A stretch of 63,602 nt of DNA from Oscillospiraceae bacterium (GTDB taxonomy: Bacteria > Bacillota_A > Clostridia > Oscillospirales > Oscillospiraceae): assembly GCA_017398105.1 (NCBI GenBank), contig JAFQHF010000008.1:1-63602 (forward strand). The letters run 5' to 3'. Position numbers and translations under genes: made by a program. This document shows positions 48,738-56,315 of this stretch, piece by piece. Numbering within the stretch: the stretch's first letter is position 1; each line of letters opens with the position of its first letter. Under the pieces are notes generated by a model. It ran no database searches. It had not been told where the DNA came from and saw only the letters and a program-made list of their open reading frames with translations.

Positions 48738-49236
48738 GGCAGAAAAGAAAATGAAGAAATATACCAATGCCATCGAACGGCGGCTGAACCTGCCAAGAGA
48801 CGTCAGAGCCAGGGTCATGAGCGATTTTGTAACTGCTATTCAGGCCCGGCGTGAGGCCGGAAGGACGGATGCGGAAATCTACGCGGAGCTGGGAAGTCCC
48901 AAAAGGGCAGCGGCGGAGCTGAATGAGCAGATGAAGGAATTTGCCTACCGGAAAAGCCCCTGGCGTTTTGTCTTTGCCGGTGCGGCCATTGCTTCCGGCA
49001 TATGGCTGGTGCTGTATCAGGTTTTGCAGTGCTTTGGGCTGCTGCTGAGCACCTTTTCCTGGCAGCTGTTCCCCAATCCGTCGGCTTCCATCGGCATCAT
49101 CGGCGGTGCGGACGGCCCCACTGCGGTCTTTGTGACCCGGGCTCAGAGCTTTGACTGGGAAATGCTGCTGGTGGCAGCACTGATGATCGGCTGTATCTGG
49201 GCTTACCGGCGGCTGTGCCGGTGCAATCAGAAATAA
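48730..49236 (+). CDS. HAAS-domain (DUF1700-like) membrane protein carrying a GGADGPTA motif
   Basis: A 168-residue protein. Residues 1-70 form the HAAS domain typical of PadR partners (YTNAIERRLNLPRDVRARVM, then DAEIYAELGSPKRAAAELNE). Two membrane helices follow (about 78-98 and 143-160). Between them lies SIGIIGGADGPTAVFVTR, which matches the conserved motif of the beta subunit of sodium-pumping decarboxylases (OadB/GcdB/MmdB), although the rest of that protein is missing. The role of the motif here is unknown. The gene ends 5 bases before the hairpin next to element C. Confidence 0.8.
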   Translation: MTEAEKKMKKYTNAIERRLNLPRDVRARVMSDFVTAIQARREAGRTDAEIYAELGSPKRAAAELNEQMKEFAYRKSPWRFVFAGAAIASGIWLVLYQVLQCFGLLLSTFSWQLFPNPSASIGIIGGADGPTAVFVTRAQSFDWEMLLVAALMIGCIWAYRRLCRCNQK

Positions 49237-49241
49237 ATCTT

Positions 49242-49268
49242 GGGGCGCAGGAAAATCCTGCGCCCCTT
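49242..49268 (+). terminator. Terminator hairpin of the PadR-HAAS operon, copy 1
   Basis: GGGGCGCAGG pairs perfectly with CCTGCGCCCC, loop AAAAT, followed by only TT before element C begins. Repeated at 49575-49602. Confidence 0.85.
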
Positions 49269-49574
49269 CAGCGTGGCGAAAATCCCCTTCGGGGCTTTCC
49301 GCCAGCTTTTGCAGTCTGCTGCGCGCACTTCGTCGATGCATCAGATACACTGTTGCATTTTCTGCAAGCAGAAAATTCCACCTGTATCTGCGCATCTCCT
49401 CTCCCCATCAAGCACAATTTGCTTGATGGGGGCCCCGTAGCCTTTGGCACACAACTCGCACACTTGCAGCCTGATATGTGTTTTCGCCCACGTACACGCC
49501 GCGGTCGAAAACGGTTTTGGACTTTATTTTCTGCTCACGCAGAAAACTCTGCGAGGCTTTTTCTACAGTATGTT
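49269..49574 (+). mobile_element. Repeat element C between duplicated terminator hairpins
   Basis: A 306-base non-coding element beginning CAGCGTGGCGAAAATCCCC and ending GGCTTTTTCTACAGT and a few bases. Close relative of element B (36058-36408), in opposite chromosomal orientation, but lacking B's 45-base insertion. It contains several hairpins, among them CCCCTTCGGGG, TTTTCTGC AA GCAGAAAA and CCCCATCAAGCA/TGCTTGATGGGG. It occupies most of the 470-base gap before the nucleoside kinase gene. Short reading frames inside it have no ribosome binding sites. Confidence 0.78.
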
Positions 49575-49602
49575 GGGCGCAGGAAAATCCTGCGCCCCTT
49601 TT
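49575..49602 (+). terminator. Terminator hairpin, copy 2
   Basis: GGGCGCAGG AAAAT CCTGCGCCC then CTTTT. Same hairpin as 49242-49268, with a longer T-run. So the copy distal to the CAGCGTG end keeps the complete terminator. Confidence 0.85.
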
Positions 49603-49637
49603 CACATATAATTTACAGATTGTCTCCGGATCGGATG

Positions 49638-49666
49638 TTGCAAAACATCCAATGATTTGCTACAAT
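49638..49666 (+). promoter_or_regulatory. sigma-A promoter of the nucleoside kinase gene with overlapping palindrome
   Basis: TTGCAA (49638-49643), 17-base spacer, TACAAT (49661-49666). The -35 sits in the loop of the palindrome GGATGTT GCAA AACATCC (49633-49650), a candidate operator. Confidence 0.7.
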
Positions 49667-49708
49667 AAACAAAAGAATTTGTGCAAACCGACCTGAGGAG
49701 GTGCTTTT

Positions 49709-51412
49709 ATGTACTTGACCATCGATGGTATTCGCGTTCAGGCTCAGCCGGGGCAGAGTCTGCTGGAGCTGGTTCGGCAGCTTGGGCTGGATTCGGATTC
49801 CCTGAAAGACCGGCCGCTGGCTGCGAAGCTGGCGGGTGAGGTGTTCACGCTGAACTATATCCCTCTGCGGCAGAAGGATGCCCAGGCAGAGCGGCCCTCC
49901 ATCCGCCGGGCCATGGCGGCATCGGGCGGCGAGGTGCGTCTGCTGCGGTATCAGGACGCAGCCGGCAGGGAATGCTACATCCGTACAGCTCAGTTTGCCA
50001 TGTTTCTGGCGCTGCGGCAGCTGTGGCCCCGGGCCCGGGGCAGGATCAGCTGTACGCTAGGCTCCAGTGTATATGTGCAGGTGGAAGATGCACCCGGCTT
50101 TTCTGCTTCCGTGCTGAAAGGACGGCTGGCGGAAATCGTTTCCCGGGAAATCCCGCTGATCCGCCGCCGGGTACCGCTGAGCGCAGCCATTGAGCGCTGC
50201 CGCAAGGCCGGCCGGGAGGATAAGGCAAGGCTTCTGGCCTTGCGCAGTGTGGATTATTTTGACGAATATTTCTATGAGGACTTCGCGGATTATTATTATG
50301 GTGAGATGGTGCCGAATACGGCGTACCTGACTGTATGGGATATTCTGCCTGCGGACGGCGGCTTTGTGTTCGTCTATCCGGATGATGCCGATCCGGAAAT
50401 CTGCGCGAAGATGCCCTCCATGCCCAATTTTTTCAGCGTGTTCAATGAAGGCGAACGCTGGTGCAGCCTGATGGAGTGCGAAACAGTGGCGGATCTGAAT
50501 GCCCTGACTGCCTCCGGACGCATCCGGGAGCTGATTCGGGTCAACGAGGCCCTGCACGAAAAACGGTATTCCCAGGTGGCGGATATGGTCTGCGACCGGG
50601 GCGCAAAGGCTGTCCTGCTGGCAGGGCCCAGTTCCTCCGGCAAGACCACCTCTGCCAACCGTCTGGCGACCCAGCTGCGTGTCCACGGAAAAAAGCCCAT
50701 TCTGATGAGCCTGGACGATTACTATATCGACCGGGACAAAATCGCCCCGGGGCCGGACGGAAAGCTGGATCTGGAACATATCAATACCATCGACTGCGAC
50801 CTGTTCCGGCAGGATATGGCAAAATTGCTGGCCGGGCAGGAGGTGGAACTGCCCAGCTTTAATTTCCTCACCGGAAGCCGGGAATGGCGGGGACATAAAC
50901 TGCAGCTGCATCCGGATTCCGTGATCATTGTGGAGGGCCTGCACGGACTCAATCCTGCCATGCTTCCTGAGAATGTGCAGAAGAATCTGATCTTCCGGCT
51001 CTATGTGAGCCCGCTGATCCCGCTGAACCTGGATGACCATAACCGGATACCCACCAGCTATCTGCGGCTGCTGCGGCGGATCGTCCGGGACTATGAGACC
51101 CGCGGTTCCTCCGTGCAGCGGACGCTGGACATGTGGGACAGCGTGCGCAGGGGAGAGAAGCGCTGGATTTTCCCCTATCAGGAAAATGCGGATGTAATCT
51201 TTAACAGCTCCACCCTCTATGAGCTGGCAGTGCTGAAGAAGCATATTTTCCCTCTGCTGACGGCAGTGCAGCCGGAGGAAAGCTGCTATGAAGAGGTGCG
51301 CAATATTGTAAAGATCCTGAACTATGTCCGGGAAGCGGATGTGGATGACGAGATCCCTCCCACCAGTCTGGTACGGGAATTCATCGGCGGCAACAGCTTC
51401 TACCGAAAGTAA
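49709..51412 (+). CDS. Nucleoside kinase (TGS, ThrRS-SAD-like and uridine kinase domains)
   Basis: A 567-residue protein with the Clostridia-type architecture: an N-terminal TGS domain (about 1-65), a threonyl-tRNA-synthetase second-additional-domain-like part (about 90-230) and a uridine kinase/phosphoribulokinase domain (about 295-560). The kinase part shows Walker A AGPSSSGKTTSANRLA, LSLDDYYIDR, YDFDHP-equivalent LDLEHINTIDCDLF and IIVEGLHGLN. It probably phosphorylates a nucleoside (uridine/cytidine or threonine-linked role unknown). GAGGAGG lies before the ATG. Single-gene unit with promoter and terminator. Confidence 0.9.
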   Translation: MYLTIDGIRVQAQPGQSLLELVRQLGLDSDSLKDRPLAAKLAGEVFTLNYIPLRQKDAQAERPSIRRAMAASGGEVRLLRYQDAAGRECYIRTAQFAMFLALRQLWPRARGRISCTLGSSVYVQVEDAPGFSASVLKGRLAEIVSREIPLIRRRVPLSAAIERCRKAGREDKARLLALRSVDYFDEYFYEDFADYYYGEMVPNTAYLTVWDILPADGGFVFVYPDDADPEICAKMPSMPNFFSVFNEGERWCSLMECETVADLNALTASGRIRELIRVNEALHEKRYSQVADMVCDRGAKAVLLAGPSSSGKTTSANRLATQLRVHGKKPILMSLDDYYIDRDKIAPGPDGKLDLEHINTIDCDLFRQDMAKLLAGQEVELPSFNFLTGSREWRGHKLQLHPDSVIIVEGLHGLNPAMLPENVQKNLIFRLYVSPLIPLNLDDHNRIPTSYLRLLRRIVRDYETRGSSVQRTLDMWDSVRRGEKRWIFPYQENADVIFNSSTLYELAVLKKHIFPLLTAVQPEESCYEEVRNIVKILNYVREADVDDEIPPTSLVREFIGGNSFYRK

Positions 51413-51418
51413 ACAAAA

Positions 51419-51456
51419 AAGAGGCAACAGCTTGAAAACTGTTGCCTCTTGCTTTT
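51419..51456 (+). terminator. Terminator after the nucleoside kinase gene
   Basis: AAGAGGCAACAG pairs with CTGTTGCCTCTT around an 8-base loop, followed by GCTTTTG. A-rich on the other side, so it may also serve the convergent small gene. Confidence 0.85.
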
Positions 51457-51462
51457 GTCTCG

Positions 51463-51765
51463 TCAGACTGTAGGTGCGGGAGCGGGATAGCCCAGAACCA
51501 GGGAAACCACAACACAGATCACGATGCAGATGAATGTGGTCACCATCCAAAGGCTCCGTCTGCGGGTAAATTCACCGGTCAGGTACAGCCAGCCCACGCA
51601 TAAAAGGGAGCCGAACACGGCAATAATGGCGGTGATGACCTTCAGTACAGCCCAGCCGAAGGCGGCACATACCAGATATCCGATAAAGACCAGAACATCA
51701 AGCAGGATGATCTTGGTCATATTCTTTTCCATCTCACGATAACGGTTACGATTGCGTCTTGCCAC
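51463..51765 (-). CDS. Small membrane protein of unknown function
   Basis: A 100-residue protein with a basic N-terminus (MARRNRNRYREMEKN) and three hydrophobic segments (about 17-37, 40-60 and 73-93), ending GYPAPAPTV. I do not recognise a family. It starts with GTG at 51765 behind GGAGGG and has a good promoter, so it is likely a real gene. Nothing in its surroundings explains its role. Confidence 0.65.
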   Translation of the reverse strand: MARRNRNRYREMEKNMTKIILLDVLVFIGYLVCAAFGWAVLKVITAIIAVFGSLLCVGWLYLTGEFTRRRSLWMVTTFICIVICVVVSLVLGYPAPAPTV

Positions 51766-51798
51766 TTCTCATCCCTCCAGGATTTTTCTCGTATGCCT

Positions 51799-51827
51799 AT
51801 CTTAACACACCCAATCGAAAATTGCAA
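51799..51827 (-). promoter_or_regulatory. sigma-A promoter of the small membrane protein gene
   Basis: On the minus strand TTGCAA (51822-51827), 17-base spacer, TAAGAT (51799-51804). Confidence 0.65.
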
Positions 51828-51932
51828 TATTTTCTGATGGAAACCGCAAAATTTTCCCAAATACTTGCGCCAGGAAAAAAACGATGGTATAATTGACCCA
51901 AATATGTTCTGATGTTTGGAAAAGGAAATACT

Positions 51933-52736
51933 ATGGGAGAACCGCAATACCGTTTGGAGGGCATCGTCCATACCCGGTCGGAGGTCATGGAGGATTTTGA
52001 GGGCCCTCTGGATGTTATTTTTGAGCTGTTAAGCAAAAATAAAATTGAAATACAGGATGTGTCCATTACTGCCATCCTGGAGCAGTATCTGGCCTACCTG
52101 GAAGAAATGAAACGGCTGGATATGGAGATCGCCAGTGAATTTATCACCATGGCATCCCATCTGATGCTGATCAAAACCAAGATGCTGCTTTCCGCTGCCG
52201 AACAGGCGGAGGCGGAAAGCGAGCTGGATCTGCTGCGTCAGTCTCTGGTGGAGCGCAAGCGTAAGGAAGCCATGGATCAGATCCGTGTGGCGGTGGCCCA
52301 GCTGGAACCCAGGAATGAGATCGGCCGATGCCTGTTTACCAAGGAACCGGAGCCGCTGAAGCGGGAAAAAGGGTACCGCTATAAGCATGACGTGATCGAT
52401 CTTCTCCGGGCGCTGGATACCATTGCCGAGCGAAATGCACGGCAGCTGCCGCCGCCCACCATGAATTTCAAGGGCATCGTCGGCAAGGAACCCTATCCCA
52501 TCGGCAGAAAGACCGGTGAAGTGCTCCGGCAGCTGGTGCTGCGGGGCGTGGAGCGGCTGAAAAACCTGTTCAAGGGAAACAAAAGCCGTTCCGAGATCGT
52601 TGCCACCTTCCTGGCGGTGCTGGATCTGTGCAAAACCAACGCGGTGACCCTTGAGGACGATATCAGCGGCGAAAACCCCAACGTCCGCCTTCTGGACGAA
52701 ACGGAGAAAAAGGAGATGACCGAACATGGAATTTGA
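51933..52736 (+). CDS. scpA: Segregation and condensation protein A
   Basis: ScpA is the kleisin subunit of the SMC-ScpAB condensin that compacts and segregates the chromosome. The 267-residue product shows the N-terminal FEGPLDVIFELLSKNKIEIQ and ASHLMLIKTKMLL helices and the C-terminal winged helix (FKGNKSRSEIVATFLAVLDL). I chose the ATG at 51933, which has AAAGGAAA 8 bases upstream; an ATG at 51912 would add seven residues. scpB overlaps its end by 11 bases. Confidence 0.95.
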   Translation: MGEPQYRLEGIVHTRSEVMEDFEGPLDVIFELLSKNKIEIQDVSITAILEQYLAYLEEMKRLDMEIASEFITMASHLMLIKTKMLLSAAEQAEAESELDLLRQSLVERKRKEAMDQIRVAVAQLEPRNEIGRCLFTKEPEPLKREKGYRYKHDVIDLLRALDTIAERNARQLPPPTMNFKGIVGKEPYPIGRKTGEVLRQLVLRGVERLKNLFKGNKSRSEIVATFLAVLDLCKTNAVTLEDDISGENPNVRLLDETEKKEMTEHGI

Positions 52737-53289
52737 ACAGCTGCAGCGCGCCATTGAGGCCATCCTCTTTGCTGCCGGCGAGCGCATCGATATTTCCCGG
52801 CTGGCTGCTGTGCTGGAAACGGACCCTTCCGAAATCGAGCAGGCAGCGGATGCCCTTGCAGATACCTATGCCTTTGAACGCCGGGGTATTCGGATCATTA
52901 AGCTGGAAAAGGGCTATCAGATGGTGTCCTCCGGTGAGATGGCAGATTACGTCACCAAGGCGCTGGAAACCCGGAAGCCGCCCAAGCTGTCGTCTTCCCA
53001 GCTGGAGACCCTGACCATCATTGCCTACTATCAGCCTGCCACCAAGGCCATGGTGGAGCAGATCCGGGGCGTGGACAGCGCCTACTCCGTAGCGGCGCTG
53101 ATGAACAAAAAACTCATCGAGGAGGCCGGACGGCTGAACGTGCCCGGAAGACCCATTCAATATAAGACTACCCCGGATTTCCTCCGGACATTCGGCCTTT
53201 CTTCTCTGGAAGAATTGCCTCCCATTGATAAAATTTCCTTTGGCGAGCCCATTGAGCTGCCTCAGGAGCAGCCGGCGGAGGAATCCTGA
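52726..53289 (+). CDS. scpB: Segregation and condensation protein B
   Basis: The 187-residue ScpB subunit of condensin, two tandem winged helices. Typical segments: IEAILFAAGERIDISRLAAV, ALETRKPPKLSSSQLETLTI IAYYQP and RGVDSAYSVAALMNKKLIEE, ending GRPIQYKTTPDFLRTFGLSS. It overlaps scpA by 11 bases; DUF2953 starts at its final base, so this is a tightly coupled operon. Confidence 0.95.
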   Translation: MEFEQLQRAIEAILFAAGERIDISRLAAVLETDPSEIEQAADALADTYAFERRGIRIIKLEKGYQMVSSGEMADYVTKALETRKPPKLSSSQLETLTIIAYYQPATKAMVEQIRGVDSAYSVAALMNKKLIEEAGRLNVPGRPIQYKTTPDFLRTFGLSSLEELPPIDKISFGEPIELPQEQPAEES

Positions 53290-53930
53290 TGGGCTGGCTG
53301 ATCACCGGCGGCATTCTGCTCCTTCTTGCGGTGCTGCCGCTGGGTGTGAAAATACAATACGATGCCGATGGCTTTCTTCTGAAGCTGATCCTGGGGCCGA
53401 TTAAGCTGACACTGTTCCCCAGACCGAAGAAGGAACCAAAGCAAAAGAAGGAAACAAAGAAAAGCGAAGAACAGCCGCAAGGGAAGGAAAAACCCCTTCC
53501 CAAGCCGCCGCAGCCTCCCAAACAGGAAGCGCAGAAGAAGCAGAAGGGCGGTTCGGTTACAGACTTTTTCCCGCTGGTAAAGGTGGCGCTGGATCTTCTG
53601 AACGATTTCCGGCGGAAGCTGCGGCTGGATGATCTGTATCTGCGGCTGATCCTTGGCGGCTCCGATCCCTGCGATCTGGCTGTGAATTACGGAAAAACCT
53701 GGGCGGCAGTGGGAAATCTGATGCCGGTTCTGGAACGTATCTTCGTGATCAAAAAACGGGACGTGGAAGTGGAATGTGACTTCACCGCCTCCGAAACAAA
53801 AATCATTGCCCGGCTAGATATCACCATTACCCTGGGCAGACTGCTTGCCCTGCTGGCCGTCTTCGGCTTCCGGGCAGTGAAAGAATTCTTTATTTTACGC
53901 AACAAAAGAAAAGGCGGTGCTGTTACATGA
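53289..53930 (+). CDS. DUF2953-domain protein
   Basis: A 213-residue protein with an N-terminal membrane helix (about 2-20), a Lys/Pro/Gln-rich linker (about 45-85) and a C-terminal DUF2953 region (about 110-205: LDDLYLRLILGGSDPCDLAV, then YGKTWAAVGNLMPVLERIF). In Bacillus and Clostridia DUF2953 (YtfI) genes are next to the GerW/YtfJ gene, as here, and are linked to sporulation. It overlaps both neighbours by 1 and 4 bases. Confidence 0.85.
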   Translation: MGWLITGGILLLLAVLPLGVKIQYDADGFLLKLILGPIKLTLFPRPKKEPKQKKETKKSEEQPQGKEKPLPKPPQPPKQEAQKKQKGGSVTDFFPLVKVALDLLNDFRRKLRLDDLYLRLILGGSDPCDLAVNYGKTWAAVGNLMPVLERIFVIKKRDVEVECDFTASETKIIARLDITITLGRLLALLAVFGFRAVKEFFILRNKRKGGAVT

Positions 53931-54316
53931 GCCAGAAACTTCCCAATATGCTGGAAAATACCATCCAGAAGATCCGTGAAATGGTGGATGTGAATTCCGT
54001 GGTGGGTCAGCCCATCACTACGCCCGACGGCGTGACGGTGATCCCTGTCAGCCGGGTCAGCGTGGGCTTTGGCGGCGGCGGAAGCGACTTTGCCTCCAAA
54101 ACCAGTGAAAATCCCTTCGGCGGCGGTGTCGGCGGCGGTGTCGGCGGCGGTGTCAAGGTGACCCCTGTGTGCTTCCTGGTGGTCAAGGATGGCAACGTCC
54201 GTATGCTGTCCATTCCGGAGCCTGCAAACTCCACGACGGAGCGGATCGTGGAGATGCTGCCCGATACCCTGGATAAGCTGACGGCTTACTTTGAAGCAAA
54301 GAAGGACGCAAAGTAA
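53927..54316 (+). CDS. GerW/YtfJ-family spore protein
   Basis: A 129-residue protein of the GerW (YtfJ) family, found in spores and needed for normal L-alanine germination in Bacillus. The segments LENTIQKIREMVDVNSVVGQ, PDGVTVIPVSRVSVGFGGGG and VTPVCFLVVKDGNVRMLSI are diagnostic. The middle has GGGVGGGVGGGV, encoded by tandem GGCGGCGGTGTC-type repeats, a slippage-prone tract. It overlaps DUF2953 by 4 bases. Confidence 0.92.
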   Translation: MSQKLPNMLENTIQKIREMVDVNSVVGQPITTPDGVTVIPVSRVSVGFGGGGSDFASKTSENPFGGGVGGGVGGGVKVTPVCFLVVKDGNVRMLSIPEPANSTTERIVEMLPDTLDKLTAYFEAKKDAK

Positions 54317-54363
54317 GTATAAATCTTTTTTTACCTGGGTATCCTGTTTCCGGGTGAGAAAAT

Positions 54364-55446
54364 ATGAAACGATTTTACGCCACAGCGGCGGCTGCATTGC
54401 TGGCCGCCGCTGTGTTTTTGCCGATAAATGCCGGGGCGGTCTCTGCCCGCAGGGCCTATGTGCTGGACGCGGTCAGCGGGCGGGTGCTGTATGAAAGAAA
54501 TTCCCATGAGCAGAGTCTGATCGCCAGCACCACGAAGATCATGACGGCCCTGATCGTCTGTGAGCAGTGCAATGTACTGGACCGGATGCGCATTCCAAAG
54601 GAGGCTGTGGGCATTGAAGGGTCTTCCATGTACCTGCAGGAGGGCGAGATCCTGACATTGCAGGAGCTGCTGTACGGGCTGATGCTCTCCTCGGGAAATG
54701 ATGCAGCGGTTGCCCTGGCCATCTACTGCGGCGGCACGGTGGAGGGCTTTGCGGAGCTGATGAATGACAAGGCCCGGAATTTGGGGCTGAAGAATACCCA
54801 TTTTGAGAATCCCAATGGTCTGGACAGCCCAAACCACTACTCTACAGCCCGGGATCTGGCGGTTCTGGCGGCCTACGCTATGGAAAACCCCATTTTTCAG
54901 AAAACGGTTTCCACAAAAAACATCAAGATCGGGAGCCGGTATCTGACCAACCACAACAAACTCCTGTGGAGAGTGAAGGGGGCGGACGGTGTTAAGACCG
55001 GCTATACCAAAGCGGCCGGACGGATTCTGGTGTCCGGTGCCCTTCGGGACGGCCGCCGTCTGATCGTTGTGACCATTGACGACCCGGATGACTGGAATGA
55101 CCACGCAGCACTGATGGAAGAAGGCTTTTCCCGGTTTTCGGTGCAGCGGGTCATTTCGGCAGGGGAGTATGTAACTACCCTGGAAGTGGTGGGCGGAGAA
55201 AATCATAAGGTGGAAATTCTGGCAGCAGAAGCCTTTGACTATGCCCTGGCACCGGAAGAGCGTCCCCAGCTGGTCTATCCCGGCCCCGGCTTTGTCTATG
55301 CGCCTGCTGTGGAAGGGGCGGAGGCAGGCTTTGCCTACGTGCTGATCGAAGGCAGGGCTGTGGGTAAGGTGCCGGTGGTATTCGGCCAGACCATTGAGCA
55401 GAAGCAGGAAGAAGAGAAATCTTTCTGGCAGAAACTGATTTCGTGA
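54364..55446 (+). CDS. D-alanyl-D-alanine carboxypeptidase (DacF type)
   Basis: A 360-residue secreted low-molecular-weight PBP. A signal peptide (to about residue 24, AGA) is followed by the S11 peptidase with motifs STTK (ASTTKIMTAL), SGN (LSSGNDAA) and KTG (DGVKTGYTKAAG). A C-terminal PBP5-like beta domain follows (about 270-350). It trims the D-Ala from peptidoglycan stems. Its place beside scpAB and gerW matches the DacF/DacB-type gene of Clostridia, so a role in spore peptidoglycan is plausible. Confidence 0.92.
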   Translation: MKRFYATAAAALLAAAVFLPINAGAVSARRAYVLDAVSGRVLYERNSHEQSLIASTTKIMTALIVCEQCNVLDRMRIPKEAVGIEGSSMYLQEGEILTLQELLYGLMLSSGNDAAVALAIYCGGTVEGFAELMNDKARNLGLKNTHFENPNGLDSPNHYSTARDLAVLAAYAMENPIFQKTVSTKNIKIGSRYLTNHNKLLWRVKGADGVKTGYTKAAGRILVSGALRDGRRLIVVTIDDPDDWNDHAALMEEGFSRFSVQRVISAGEYVTTLEVVGGENHKVEILAAEAFDYALAPEERPQLVYPGPGFVYAPAVEGAEAGFAYVLIEGRAVGKVPVVFGQTIEQKQEEEKSFWQKLIS

Positions 55447-55449
55447 CCT

Positions 55450-55480
55450 TCAGGGCGGCTTGTCCGCAAGCTGCCCTGAA
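55450..55480 (+). terminator. Hairpin after the carboxypeptidase gene
   Basis: CAGGGCGGCTTG, loop TCCG, CAAGCTGCCCTG: a 12-pair stem with one G-U. No T-run, so it may be a weak terminator or RNA stabiliser. Confidence 0.45.
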
Positions 55481-55510
55481 ACTGCGTATGTATTGGGAGA
55501 AAAAAGCATT

Positions 55511-56212
55511 ATGACGGAACGTTTGCAAAAAATCCTCTCCGCCCGGGGCGTGGCCTCCCGGAGAAAGGCGGAGGAAATGATCCGGCAGGGCCTGGTCACC
55601 GTCAACGGTGTGCCGGCGAAGCTGGGAGATACTGCGGATGCGGAAATGGATGAAATTCTTGTGGAGGGCAGAACATTGCCGAAACAGGAAGGCTACATAT
55701 ATATTCTTCTGAACAAGCCCCGGGGCTATGTGACGACCCTGTCTGACGAAAAGGGAAGGCCCAATGCATCTCAGCTGGTGGCGGACTGCGGTGTCCGGGT
55801 CTATCCTGTGGGAAGACTGGACATGGACTCGGAGGGCTTGCTGCTGTTTACCAATGACGGCGCCTTTGCCAATGGGCTGATGCATCCGAAGCAGGAGGTC
55901 AAAAAGACCTATGAGGTCTGGGTGACCGGCTATGTGCCCGGCTGCGAGGTGCGGCTGTCCCGGCCGATTTCCCTGGATGGCTATACCATCCGTCCACCCA
56001 AAGTAAAGCTGATCCGGGCTGAGGGCGGGAAGGCAAAATTCCAGGTCACCATCCACGAGGGCCGCAACCGTCAGGTGCGCCGGATGTGTGAGGCGGCGGG
56101 AATGTACTGCACCCGGCTGCGGCGGATCAAAGAGGGAAGCCTGTCTCTGGGAGAGCTTCCGCTGGGAAAATGGCGGTATCTGACACAGCAGGAAGTGGAT
56201 GCCCTGCGATGA
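55511..56212 (+). CDS. rRNA pseudouridine synthase (RluB/RsuA family)
   Basis: A 233-residue pseudouridine synthase acting on 23S or 16S rRNA. An N-terminal S4 domain (ERLQKILSARGVASRRKAEE) is followed by the catalytic GRLDMDSEGLLLFTNDG, in which the Asp of GRLD is the nucleophile, and the C-terminal EGRNRQVRRMCEAAG. RluB is more likely than RsuA by gene order (next to scpAB in Firmicutes). I chose the ATG at 55511; its GGGAG is 12 bases upstream. Confidence 0.92.
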   Translation: MTERLQKILSARGVASRRKAEEMIRQGLVTVNGVPAKLGDTADAEMDEILVEGRTLPKQEGYIYILLNKPRGYVTTLSDEKGRPNASQLVADCGVRVYPVGRLDMDSEGLLLFTNDGAFANGLMHPKQEVKKTYEVWVTGYVPGCEVRLSRPISLDGYTIRPPKVKLIRAEGGKAKFQVTIHEGRNRQVRRMCEAAGMYCTRLRRIKEGSLSLGELPLGKWRYLTQQEVDALR

Positions 56213-56242
56213 ATTATTTCCTGCAATTTTGAAGGTTGTCTC

Positions 56243-56271
56243 TTGCAAATTTTCTGCTTTTTTGCTACTAT
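56243..56271 (+). promoter_or_regulatory. sigma-A promoter of the RpiR-family gene
   Basis: TTGCAA (56243-56248), 17-base spacer, TACTAT (56266-56271). Confidence 0.7.
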
Positions 56272-56315
56272 GGACGGTACAGTGAAAAAAAGAACCGGCC
56301 GAAAGGAAGAGCGCC

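Noticed and set aside
49215..49655. Possible short protein-coding gene inside repeat element C
   Set aside because: The frame crosses the flanking hairpins and the element, is not kept in elements A and B (indels shift the frame), and has no ribosome binding site.
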